From NCBI GenBank assembly GCA_019925795.1, contig CM034303.1:620001-684000 (forward strand): a stretch of DNA of 64,000 nucleotides, read 5' to 3'. A program made the translations under genes and the position numbers. Below, in pieces: positions 31,931 to 42,492 of the stretch. Every line of letters starts with the position of its first letter. The stretch's first letter is position 1. The stretch comes from Dendrobium chrysotoxum. Its lineage: Eukaryota > Streptophyta > Magnoliopsida > Asparagales > Orchidaceae. Below the pieces are notes generated by a model that saw only the letters and a list, made by a program, of their open reading frames with translations, was not told the origin of the DNA and made no database searches.

Positions 31931-34139
31931 TAGGTGAAATTAGCAAAAAGGATGGCCCCCCTCTCCCTCTTTCTTCTTTTTTTTTTTTGGAAAATATCTC
32001 TTTTTTTTGTCTCTTTTTTTTTGGAGATATTCTTTCTTTTTTTTTAAAAAAACTCCTTTTTTTGTACAAATCTTTCCCTTTTTTTTTACACCTCTCTCCT
32101 CTTCTTTTTTTTTTTTGAACTTTCCTTTTCTCATCATTTTTTTCTTCTTTTTTTTTAAACGATATATATGTATATATACATATATATTACATAAACACAT
32201 AATATAAGTATATTATAACATATAACATAAATATATTATATAGACATATAATATAAGTATATTATATAGACATATAATATAAGTATATTATATAGACATA
32301 TAATATAATTATATTATATAAACATATAACATAATTATATTATATAAACATATAATATAAATATATAACGACTGATGAAATTAATTAAATTAACCATAAT
32401 ACTAATAGTTAGTGAAATTAATTTAATTAACTATAGTGCAAAACAGTTAACAAAATTAACTTAGTTAACTATAGTACAAACAACTAATTCAATTAATTTT
32501 GGTAACTATAGTACTAAATGATTAATGAAATTAATTTGATCAACTACCATGCTAACTGGTTAATGAAATTAATGAATTAACCATAGCGCTAATGGTTAAT
32601 AACATTAATTTATCTAACAACAGATAACAATACAAATGAAACTATAGTAACCTTACTGTGCTCCTTCTCTTTTTTTTTTTTTTTTTTGAAATAAACTCTT
32701 TTTTTTTTACAAATACATGTATGTATACGAATATATATATATACTTGTATATATATATAAATTTATATTATATATATATACACGTAAATATATAATAATG
32801 AAAAAAAACTAACTAATGCTAATAACATAAGGTAACATAACAGCAAATTAAAAAAAAAAAACTATTGTTTGACTAAGCCATTGAGATGGGTTTGCTGTCA
32901 GATTGGAATTGGCTTCTAAGTAATGGGGAGGAGGGGTTTGAACGTCATCTGTTTAAAGAAATAATATTTTATGCTTGGTGTGGAGGAAATATAGTGTAAG
33001 CTGTTAAAATACATGCAAATGCTCAATGCAATAAACATAATAATGACTACAGAGACATGGATTCATCACCCAAATATTCTTTTCACTAGTAGACAAAAGA
33101 AAAGAAATAAGCCACATGCTCACATGAGATTCCATGGAATATTGCATAAGATCTCACCACCTGCTTCTCAAAGTAAAAAAAAAGTTGAGAATTGACCCTA
33201 TGAAATCTCTTTTTTTTTTAAAGCAAAAAAAGACAAGGGAATGGATGGGAGAGAGAGAGCACGTGAAAATTATTTGGTGGATGAGAATAGTTCAAAGCTA
33301 TAAAGAGACGTGAGTTGCTGTCCACTAAATAATAAATTCCTGTAAAGAAAGGAGATTAGCAAGTGGGAGTGGGTTTCAGCTAGCTGGAGAAGACTACCAA
33401 TCTAATTTTCACCGCAGTAGAGGCGGAAGTGGGATTAAGGGCTGGATGAGTTGAGCTTGACGGAGTGGATAAAAAAAAAGCTTTGAACGAAGCAGACCAG
33501 CTATCCTCCCTAGCGTGGGTTGAGAAGTCGGGTAGCAGAGTGAGCGTAGGGAAGTTGACGAGGGGGTTGCGAACAGCTGAGTGTGAATGACGTTGCTTGC
33601 TCTTGTACTGGAGTTCGACAACCGCTACCTTGAGTGATGCCCAAGTTCGGTACGGAGGGGAGATGGGGATCTGGTGTTGAGGTCGTGAAGCTCTGCTTGA
33701 GGTCTTGGGAGGAGGCCTGCTGGAGTTCATTTTGGTTGGAGTGTGATCGTGTGAGAGAGAGACAAAGAAAAGAGCAGGTTTCTTATTTTAATGCAAGCAA
33801 ACAACGGTGATTGAGATGACCAAGCTTTCTCTTTGCGGGATTTACGGGATTCAAAATAGAGATTCACACAGGATTTCGATTCGACGAGGTAACAAATTAA
33901 ATGTGATTTGAAATTTTAATTTGACTTACTTATTTTAGATTAAACCTTTGAGCAATGTTAATAATAGTTTGCCAAAATTAGTATTACTGTTTTAGCATTA
34001 AATAGGGATGGCAGTGGTGCGTTGGTCTTTGAAACTACTTTGATTTACGTGCCATTTCTTTATTTTTTTGTGCACTTTCTCCTCGTAATATGTGTCAAAT
34101 TTGTTGAATATCAGAATTAGACAAATTAATAGTGGATTT

Positions 34140-35100
34140 AGGGTATAGCTGAGGTTTCGATCGCGATGCTGTAGTCCGTTTCACGATTGGACGTCATTTA
34201 GTCGATACCGAGCATTAATTTCCTCGAAATACACGTTATTGTATTAGAACCCTCGTCGGTCATAGCGTAATTTCAATTTAGATAAATTGACAGTTGATTT
34301 AGAGTATTGACCGTGTTCTGGACGCAATAACGTAGTCTGTTCGTCGATCGGAGATCATTTGGCTGACACCGAGGGCTAAATTCTTTAGCATGTGCATCAT
34401 TACCTTGTGATTTATGCTTTCTCCTCGTAATTCATGTCGACCTTCTCATACGTCATTTAATTTAATCAAATTAAAAGTTATTCTTAAGTATTTGGGATGT
34501 TTTGGACGCAGTGGCGAAGTCCGTTCGTCGATCAGAGATCATTAGGTCGATGACGAGGTTGATTTTCTTGAACTGCGCACTGCCGTATTTGAATCACTCC
34601 AGTTGCGCCGCCAATCTGAACGCTTCAGATTGAATAAATAAAAAATAGTTTTTAAAGGTTGAAAGCATTTTGGACACGGTGGCGAAGTCCGTTCATCGAT
34701 CGGAGATTGTTTGGTCGACGATGAGGCCAATTTTCTTGAACTGCACACTGTCATGTTTAAATCACTCTGGTTGCGCCGCCAATCTGAATGCTTCGAATTG
34801 AGTAAACAAAATATAGTTTTTAAAGGTTGAAAGCGTTCCGAACGTGGTGGCAAAATTCTTTCGTCCATCCGAGATCATTTGGTCGACGATGAGGCCAATT
34901 TTCCTTGAAATGCACGTTATCACATTGCTTTAGGATATTTTGATTTGTGTGCCACCACCCCGGTTGATCCAAATTAATTAAATAAAATGTAAATCTTTGA
35001 TGTTGACGATGTTCCAGACGCAACGACATAATCCGTTTTGCAATCGGACGTCATTTGGGCGACGATGAGGCTAATTTTTATTGAAATGTGCATCCTTGCA
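34140..35100. repeat. 175-bp tandem repeats in the 5' LTR
   Basis: Six units correspond one to one with those at 7370-8310. A minus-strand frame at 34542-34868 spans two units and shows the same approximately 58-residue peptide pattern twice (FQPLKTIF, then SDWRRN, then SSRK), confirming a unit length divisible by three. I doubt that it is translated. Confidence 0.8.
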
Positions 35101-35840
35101 TTATATTGGGCTCTCCTCGAGTACCATTTTCAATTGTTGATTATTTTTGCATAGCATGCGGATGCTTCTTAGTATATCAACCAAATTTTGCTCATCTTTG
35201 CCATAGGTTAGGACTACATCACCTTCACCAAATTGTTGATCTTGTGGAAACATGCAGCAAAATGCAAAACAATTTTGTAGATGTTTTGGTAGAACCATAT
35301 AGCTCAGTCTTAAGATGGAATCGATAGAATTCTGCCCAAATCGATAGAATTCTGCCCAAATAAATTGCTTTCTAGAATTGTTCCCCAATGCTCTTTCATC
35401 TAAGTTATCCTTCAGAACACCACCAATGACTTTAGTCGCCCATAGAGATCCTTAAAGTCTTTTTTCTTCTTTTTTTTTAACTATTTCTCTAACAATGGCT
35501 TTTAATTAAAAAATTTATGATCATCCGGGGGGGTTCTTAACACCAACAAATGCATGAGAGTTAAGGAGCTGCAAATATTCATCTTCCTCTAGACATTTTA
35601 AGGTCAAATTCCTCTTTCATTTCACCTTCATAGACATGTTGCTAGAGAGCTGTCTTTCCCATACCACCATCCCCCACTATAGATAGAAGAGATTTTTTTT
35701 TGCACAAATCAATTCTGTTAACAAAAACTTGATATTCCTCATTTGATCACTTCTTCAACATTGCACAATAAATTTTAATGTAACCCACATCCAAATTGAA
35801 TCGTCTTTATCAACTTCATGATTTTTGGGGTAGCTGTAGG
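35101..35840 (-). pseudogene. NB-ARC fragment captured in the LTR, copy 2
   Basis: The best preserved P-loop of the three copies, GDGGMGKT, is at 35651-35674 and is followed by ALLQHVYEGE and EFDL. After the shared internal deletion come VIGGVLKDNLDER (about 35395-35440) and an open frame 35101-35388 with ILRLSYMVLPKHLQNCFAFC and FPQDQQF. Past that point it no longer follows an NB-LRR: the last about 40 residues are unrecognised and end at the 175-bp repeat block. As a receptor gene it is dead; as LTR sequence it is shared with copy 1. Confidence 0.87.
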
Positions 35841-35847
35841 GTCAACA

Positions 35848-36442
35848 CATCCATTTGCCTTATGCTAAACCCCAAAAAGTAGGACAATTCTCCCATCATA
35901 CTCATCTCAAACTCCATACTCATTATTTAAAAAAAATCATCACATAAATTTTTATCAGAAGATTCAAAAATTATATCATCAACATATATCTGGACAATGA
36001 GTAAATCATCCCCTACTCTCCTTAGAAAAGGGTGGTATCTACGCTCCCCTTAACAAACTCTCTTTCTAACAGGAATGTGCTAAGCCTCTCATACTAAGCT
36101 CTGGGTGCCTATTTCAATTCATATAAGACCTTTTTTTAATTTGTAAACATAATTTGGATATTGGGAACTCTCAAAACCTGGGGGTTGCTCTACGTAGATA
36201 TCCTCTTTTATTATCCCATTTAAAAAGGCACTCTTGACATCCATTTGAAATAACTTAAATCCTTTATAACAGGCAAAGGCTAGTAGCACTCTAATGGCTT
36301 TCAATCTAGCTACAGGGGAAAAGCTCTCCTCAAAATCAATCCCTTCAATCTGATTGTACCCCTTAGCCACCAATCTTACCTTATTCCTAACCACCACACC
36401 AAAATCATTCATCTTATTCTTAAAAACCCACTTGGTTCCCAC
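35848..36442 (-). pseudogene. Copia reverse transcriptase N-terminal half
   Basis: Motifs on the minus strand: NKVRLVAKGYNQIEGIDFEE, FSPVARLKAIRVLLAF, FQMDVKSAFLNG, EQPPGFE (36119-36442). After stops and shifts, the catalytic YVDD region lies near 35960-35975 and a GELSYFLG segment near 35880. It breaks off at 35848 where Tat-1 is inserted and continues at 1258. Confidence 0.93.
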
Positions 36443-36745
36443 TATACCTTAATTCCCATTTCTTTCTACTAACTCCCAAACATCGTTCCTTAAAAATTGA
36501 TTCAGTTCCTCTTGCATGGCTAAGATCCAACATTCATCAGAAAGGGCTTGATTGATGTTGGTGGGTTCAGTCATTGAAATAAAGACAGAGTTGTTTACTT
36601 CTTTCCTAAGTCCATGCCTAGTCCTAACACCTTCAGAAGGGGCTCCTAAGATCAGTTCTTTAGGATGACTTGAAGAATATCTCTAATCTCTAGGCAAAAT
36701 ATTTTGAGGCTCTACCCTTTCCTCCAGATTTGCATTTTTAACTCC
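36443..36745 (-). other. Copia linker between integrase and RT
   Basis: Frameshifted polyprotein linker. Fragments such as the typical ...LQEELNQFLRND-like sequence before RT can be read, but no long frame survives. Confidence 0.6.
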
Positions 36746-37735
36746 TTAGGTAATCTCTCCTACATCTTCTTCTTCCTCAACTCTAGTCTCCTTGGGATCA
36801 AATTCATCAAACACCATATGAGTTGTTTCTTCCACCACCAAAGTCCTCTTATTAAACACCCTAAAGGATTTCCCCATACTAGAATAGCCTAAGAACACTC
36901 CTTCATCAGATTTGGGGTCAAATTTTCCTAAGGATGACTTTCTATTGTTCATAATGAAAACCTTACAGCCAAAGACATGAATGTGGGACAGGTTTGGAGT
37001 TCTACCCTTAATGATCTCATAAGGTGTCTTATTCAGATTGGCTCTAACATTCACCCTATTTAGCACATAACAGGCAGTGTTCACTGCTTCAGCCCAAAAG
37101 TATTTTGAAAGTGAATACTCAGCAAGCATGGCTCTAGCAGCTTCCACTAAGGTTCTATTCTTCCTTTCTGCTACCCCATTCTGTTGAGGGGTCCTAGGAG
37201 CTAAAAAATTGTGTCTAATCCCTTGCTCCTTACAGAATGTTCCAAATCTCATATTTTCAAACTCTCCACCATGATCACTATGAATAGTCAAGATCTCATA
37301 ATCTAACTTTCTTTAAATATAAGTGGAGAAAGACTTAAACTAATCAAATGACTCAGATTTATGTGACAGAAATTTAATCCAAGTGAACCTCAAGTAATCA
37401 TCAACAATCACAAATCCATAGACTTTCCCTCCTAAGCTGTCAGTGCTAATGGGTCCAAAGAGATCTATGTGAAGGACTTCTAAAGGTCTAGAGGTGCTAA
37501 TATCCTTAATAGAGTGAAATGAGGAATGGACTTACTTCCCCAATTGACAGGCATCACACAGGTGGTCCTTAGTGAACTTAAGTTTGGGGACACCTCTAAC
37601 TAAGTCCTTTTGGGTGAATTTTCTAATGGTTTTCATACTGGCATGACATAATCTCCTATGCCACAACCAAGACTCATCAGCAGTAGTTTTTAAGCAAATT
37701 GAAATATCCGCTTTAAAGTAACTTACATCCAGCAT
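36746..37735 (-). pseudogene. Copia integrase
   Basis: It begins with the pre-integrase zinc region (WLWHRRLCHASM...LCDACQLGK, 37532-37735). The core then shows D in LHIDLFGP (near 37460), D in HSDHGGEF (near 37280) and E in NGVAERKNRTLVEAARAML (near 37150). The downstream part 36746-37100 has FGCKVF and FLGYSS. One stop and a frame change occur near 37300. It catalyses insertion of copia cDNA. Confidence 0.93.
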
Positions 37736-38080
37736 GTAAACATTGTTAATTCTTTATCCCTGTAAAATACCTTTATCATTTAAGCTTAAAATACAGCAAG
37801 TGGGTAGGAATTTGATATTGTATCCTTTATCCCAGAGTTGACTAATGCTCAGCAAGTTGTAATTCAGTCCATCTACAAGCAAAATATTGTCAATAATGAA
37901 ATTCTTTGAATCACCAACTATACATGATCCTACCACCCTCCTGGTGGTGTTATCTCCAAGTGTAACCTTGCCTCCAGCCCTGGCCTCCAGCGAAATGAAC
38001 TAATTTGCATCTCCAGTCATATGTCTTGAACATCCGCTATCCAAGTACCACATGCTCTCATGAGGTCTTGTGTGAGAGCA
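37736..38080 (-). pseudogene. Copia protease
   Basis: The aspartic protease active site reads WYLDSGCSRHMTGD near 38010-38050. The C-terminal part is at 37754-37936 (NILLVDGLNYNLLSISQL). Stops separate the pieces. Confidence 0.88.
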
Positions 38081-38388
38081 CACCTATAAAATCATCAAAT
38101 GTTAGATTTAGGAACCCAAATAGGTTTGGGTTGCTTCTTATGAAAAGAAGAATGCAATACATGTGTGCAATGCTGTGAAATAGGCAATTAGGGCCTCCAC
38201 ACCTAATGTGTACTACGGTGAACAGTGCAGGTGTGGGAGATGTGTCCTAACATGCCACAAGAAAAACATCTAACAACAAAAAAAGGGTTAACTAATCTAC
38301 GTGGGTGATAATGCCTCTTCTTAGGTTTGTATGAAACATGCTTTGATGATTTTGAAATAGATTCTTCAAAAGGTGGAGGTGCATAAAA

Positions 38389-39840
38389 TTATACAAAAGT
38401 AGGAGGTGTTTCATTTTTCTCGAAAGCACTAATTTTTACTTTTAGAAATTCATTCTCCTTCTTAAGACTTATAATTTCAAAGTTCAATGCTCCCTTACTA
38501 CTCTCCACGTCACATGCCATGTTGTCTAATTCTTTAAAAGCTCTTTCAAAATCAACATGCGAGATTTTCAATGAATCATGCTTAGTAATCAGATCAGAAT
38601 GCTTTTTGTTCAGTTCATCAAATTCATCAAGTAAAGACATGTGATTGCTATCAAGTGTAGAAAGATCTTTAACCAAAACATCATGCTCTTTTTGCAAAGT
38701 TAGGAAATCAGGCTAGCATGTAATTTCTTAAGTTTTCTATAAGATGAATGAATTTTCTCAGAAACTTCTAACAATTGATCATAAGTAAGCTCACATACCT
38801 CTTCTTGATCAGACTGATCAGGATGATCATCAGCCATCAAACAGATTTGTAGTCTCCTCCTCAGCCTCAGTCTCAAAGGAGTCGGATGCAGAATCTGCCC
38901 AGAATGCCTTTTGAATCTGCTTCTTATCCTTCTTGAACTTGGGTTTCTCCTCACCCTTCTCCTTGCTTGGGTGAGCCTTAAGTGTAGGACAATCGGCCTT
39001 AATGTGTCCAGACTTCCTGCATTCAAAGCAAACAGTATCAGATAAACCTTTAAAATTTTTATTGAACTTACCCTTATTCCACTTCTGAAAGTTCTTATAT
39101 TTTTTCCTTAGAAAGCTTTTGAATTGCCTAGTGATTAAGGTAACATCATCGCTATCAGACCCAGAAGTATCAGTATCACTATTGTTGGCCTTCAGTGCCA
39201 CAGTTTGCTACTTCTTCTTCTCACCTGCATCAAGCTGTCTTTGGTTCACCCCTTACTCATAAGCAATGAGTGACCCAAGTAAGTTATTAATAGAATAAGT
39301 GTTCAAATTTTTTGATTCAGTAATTATAGTTATTTTGGCATCAAAAGAAGGAGGCAAACATCTCAGAATCTTGTTCACTTTTTCATAATTTGTAAGTTCT
39401 CTTATTAAAGCATGCAAAGAAGTGACAATTTGAGTGAACCTTATATACATTTCAGAAATTGATTCAGTAGGTTTCATGCGAAAAAGTTTATAGTCATGAA
39501 GCAATATGTTTAACCTAGACTGTTTGACTTCAGGTGTACCTTCATAAGTGATGCACAATATATCCCAAATTTCTTTACCAGTTGTACAAGTAGAAACACA
39601 CATGTAATCCTTAGATTTTAAGGCACAGAAAAAATAGTTCAAACATTTGGCATTCAGTTGGGCTAAGTCACGATCATCAAAAGTCCATTCAGTTAAAGGT
39701 AGTTCAGTTTTAATATTGTTAATCATTCTAAAAGGTGCTTCATAGTCATCCTTAACAAGCATCCACATGTGATAATATATAGATTGGAGAAAAGTGGACA
39801 TGTGAGTTTTCCAAAAATCAAAAGGTATGTTATCAAACAA
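38389..39840 (-). pseudogene. Copia gag with CCHC knuckle and coiled coil
   Basis: The gag core (39253-39840; FDFWKTHMSTFLQSI, CALKSKDYMCVSTC, EIWDILCITYEGT) is followed by the knuckle CFECRKSGHIKADCP (near 39000-39045) and an acidic stretch. A leucine-rich coiled coil lies at 38389-38697, in frame with the core. Stops near 39253 and a small shift near 38830 break it. The long coiled coil after the knuckle is usual for SIRE-type gag. Confidence 0.9.
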
Positions 39841-39934
39841 TAGCAGTCATATAATTGAATAACCTTCAGCAGTATTACGATTACCAATGTTAGCCATAGA
39901 TCAAATTCAAAAGTTTTTAAACTTAATTTTTGAA

Positions 39935-39950
39935 TCCCGCTCTGATACCA
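39935..39950 (-). other. Primer binding site of copia element (initiator tRNA-Met)
   Basis: The minus strand reads TGGTATCAGAGCGGGA, the classical complement of the plant initiator-Met tRNA 3' end, 10 nt inside the LTR border. Confidence 0.95.
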
Positions 39951-39960
39951 CTTAAAAGTT

Positions 39961-41745
39961 TGATAGGGATGTTAAGCCCTGATGAACTAGTCCTAAGGCT
40001 AACCAAGAGGGGGGTGAATTGGTTATTTTAAAAATTCGTGAGCAACATGAAAGATCTTTTGATAATTTGTAGTGAAAATAAGTAAACAAAGTAATGAAAA
40101 GATCAATCACAGTTTTCACCCAAGTAAATAATAACAAAAAAATAAAGTGCAGAAAATAATCAGAAAGAGCACACCAAATTTTATAGTGGTTCGGTCAACT
40201 TGACCTACGTCCACTCCCCAGAGCCTCCCCTTCGGGTATTGCACTAACACAAAAGTGACTCTCCTTTTGCTCCTACAGCAAGGCAGAGAAGCCTGTACAA
40301 AAATCTCCTTTTCACCAACGCGGTGAGGTAGAGAACATGAACTCCTTTCGCTTCCTCTTAAAGCAGACAGAGAACCCTGACTCCTTTCGCTTCCTCCTGA
40401 AGCACGTAGAGAACCTCGATCTTCTTGCGGACAATCCTCCCACAAAAAACACTAACAAGATAAGAGACGACGAACAAAGTAGATGACTCTGATCTTTTTT
40501 TGGAGCAACCTTTGTGAATTCCTCACAAGATCCTCTCTCTCTCCTAAGCTCTCTCTCTCTCTCTCAAAGATTTCTCTAGAAAGGAAAGTGAAAAAAGATT
40601 TTTCTTGTTGGAAGAAAAAGATCTTAAATAGGAGGGCTCGAAAATTACCCTAAATCTTAACTGGTCATCAAATATCATCCAGGACGATCGGTCGATCGTC
40701 CTGTACAATCAGTTCAAAATCAAATGTATCAGGCTGGACGACCTGGTTCCTCTAGACGATTAGTATAAAAGAGTTGTTCAGATCGTCCCGTACGATTCTG
40801 TGATCGTCCGGGATGATTAGTGTAAATCAGGAATTTCTTCCAGAAGATAGCTCTGGTCGTCGTCTAAGGGAACTTGAGCTGGATGATCTTAAAATGACTT
40901 GATCGTCTAGGATAATATGTCTATCATCCTGTACGATTAGTTCAAAAAGTGCCAAAATTGTCTGGTTCACAGCTCTGGACGTACAGGTCATAACATGCCA
41001 GACGATTTCAAAATGACTTGATCATCCAGGATGATATGGGTATCGTCCCATACGATTAGTTCAAAAATGGGATTATTGTCCTGCACATATCTCTGGACGT
41101 ACAGGTGATAGGCACTAGATGGTCAAGATTTTTAACACATCATCCCGTATGATCCTACGATCGTCCAGGATGATTTGATCAAATCAATCAGACCTTAATT
41201 ACTTTTCTTAATCACCAGACTCATTTAGGCATGACTGTAATGGATCATCCAGGATGATACACGTATCATTCGGGACGATCAAACCAAATCTCTAAAAATA
41301 AAAAATTACCTAACTTGATCTGGCGGCTGAGAATTTTTGATTTAAGCATATCGTTCTATACGATATTGGGATCGTCCAGGACGATCAGCTTAATCAAATC
41401 AACTTAATATGACCATCCTAATTAGGGTTTCTATTTTCACTAGATTATCCAAGATGATATGAATATCATCCAGGATGATATGAATAAAAATTTGAGACAT
41501 AAACTCTAACTCACTAAAACTCTCCCCCTGAGTGTGTGTGTGCAAGGTTACTTAGCGAGGGGATCAATTACATTACATTTGACTCAAGAAAGGAGAAAAT
41601 TATAATTAAACACACGCATACCCGATCTTGAGTTGGCTTGGATTGCATTTGATCTTTTATACCTGAAATGATTAGCCAAGAAAAATAAAATATAAATATA
41701 TTTGTCATCATCAAAACTATACTTCTTGAATCCAGATTTACAACA
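39961..41745 (-). repeat. 5' LTR of the copia element
   Basis: Borders TGATAGGG (39961) and ...TTTACAACA (41745) in plus view. On the element strand it starts TGTTGTAAATC and soon reads TTTTGATGATGACAAA, a common SIRE LTR motif. It contains the widespread plant copia motif TATAGTGGTTCGGTCAACTT at about 40181. 40660-41490 holds a palindrome array. It is followed by the presumed duplication GTTAG. The internal part starts 10 nt before the PBS. Confidence 0.85.
40660..41490. repeat. Array of GATCGTCC-type palindromes in the copia LTR
   Basis: About 18 imperfect copies of a short palindrome, ATC(G/A)TCC-N-GGA(C/T)GAT and half-sites, occur at irregular spacing of about 30-60 bp. Clear ones are near 40672, 40800, 41022, 41158, 41244, 41370 and 41462. 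Many differ by paired G/A and C/T changes. The array sits in the 5' half of the LTR (U3 side on the minus strand). Confidence 0.75.
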
Positions 41746-42492
41746 GTTAGGCCAACGGATTTTTCTTTATGAAGAACAATTAGAATCTCTAAAAAGTGGG
41801 GGAAACTAAAAGAATTACCAGTTTGCCTTCACATCGGAGAAAAAGGCATACTTAGAGCTCTTAAAATTCCTGATGTTGATAATCTTCTTTATGAGATACA
41901 CTATCTCAATAAATATATATATGAGGATTATTTATTCAAAGTTGGTCTATCTGTTCATGCCGGGAGTTCTCATGCAACTATGCCAAATAAGTCGAACAAA
42001 GTTCAAGATATTTTTGTACTAACTTCAAAAGTTGCCACTAAATGAGCTTTAAATAATGATGACCCACCACCCTTAACAAAGAAGAAGAAGAAGATAGATG
42101 AGACTTTAACGAGTAGTAATAAAGATCATAAAGATTCTTCTCCTTCAAAATTATGCATTCCTGAAGATGTTAGGACTCATCAATGTATCAGACTTTGAGG
42201 TGCTGAAGAATTGATGAGTAGTTATTTTTCTTGTTCTTCTTTTCATGTATAAATACATGCATCTTACAAGTATCCTACTCTTCTTTCAAATGCTATAGCC
42301 AATGGATATTGAAGTGCTGCTAACTCAATCCTCGAAGGATTATAATAATGAATTTGTGAAGGTTAAATATCTTCAAGAAGAGTATAAATAAAAATATGAG
42401 GGATGACTACAGAGATGAGAGTAGTGGAAGAGAAATTATCAGAATGTCAATTAGAACAAGCTACCATGGCAACTTCTATTTCTTTGCAACAT
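41746..42492 (+). pseudogene. Element E: broken plus-strand ORF, first part
   Basis: From about 41793 a frame reads KKWGKLKELPVCLHIGEK, LKIPDVDNLLYEIHYLNKYI and GLSVHAGSSHATMP, then a Lys-rich segment. It is interrupted by TGA at about 42040 and about 42196. I do not recognise the family. After removal of element B the frame leads into the coiled coil at 48416. By position (antisense, beyond an integrase) it matches the antisense gene of Tat-1. It is cut by the copia LTR on the left. Confidence 0.6.

Larger units (their letters stand above)
1259..35847 (-). mobile_element. Tat-1: giant Tat-lineage Ty3/gypsy retrotransposon
   Basis: A full-length element in minus orientation: 5' LTR 23576-35847 (interrupted by element A), PBS at about 23553-23569, gag/pro/RT/RNase H/archaeal-type RNase H/integrase at 23003-14309, an antisense plant-mobile-domain gene at 9197-12537, PPT at about 9053-9061, and 3' LTR 1259-9052. 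LTRs begin TGTTGACC and end CCCACA on the element strand. It is flanked by an imperfect 5-bp duplication and by the two halves of one copia RT gene. The dual RNase H and antisense extra ORF are known Tat traits. With A removed the length is about 30.2 kb. All ORFs carry stops, so it cannot act by itself now. Confidence 0.92.
23576..35847 (-). repeat. 5' LTR of Tat-1, interrupted by element A
   Basis: It starts with TGTGGGCTCC (plus view) and ends with GGTCAACA, and is collinear with 1259-9052. Removing 25900-30337 and one GGGGA copy leaves about 7.83 kb. It repeats every LTR subfeature: the conserved hairpin (about 23750), tandem duplication (24707-25323), hairpin array (31478-31930), AT-rich repeats (31970-32790), 175-bp units (34140-35100) and NB-ARC fragment (35101-35840). 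It has a private 20-bp duplication at 35325-35360 (ATCGATAGAATTCTGCCCAA twice). Confidence 0.93.
1..41745 (-). mobile_element. SIRE-like Ty1/copia retrotransposon, split by a 34.6-kb insertion
   Basis: The minus strand reads 5' LTR (39961-41745), an initiator-Met PBS, gag, protease, integrase and the start of reverse transcriptase down to 35848. It resumes at 1258 with the rest of RT and RNase H. Joining 35848 to 1258 restores a continuous RT reading: a motif ending in QMD is followed directly by NGTFLNQSKYT. That proves 1259-35847 is an insertion. The long gag with a coiled coil and the CCHC knuckle suit the SIRE/Maximus lineage (family knowledge). The 3' LTR lies left of the window. The 5' LTR tip is followed by GTTAG (41746-41750), a presumed target duplication whose partner is outside the window. 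Reading frames are broken by stops and frameshifts, so the copy is dead. Confidence 0.9.

Noticed and set aside
42060..42110. Nuclear localisation signal (Lys run) as evidence for a host nuclear protein in E
   Set aside because: The run comes from an AAG repeat in a frame with nearby stops. It is weak evidence by itself.
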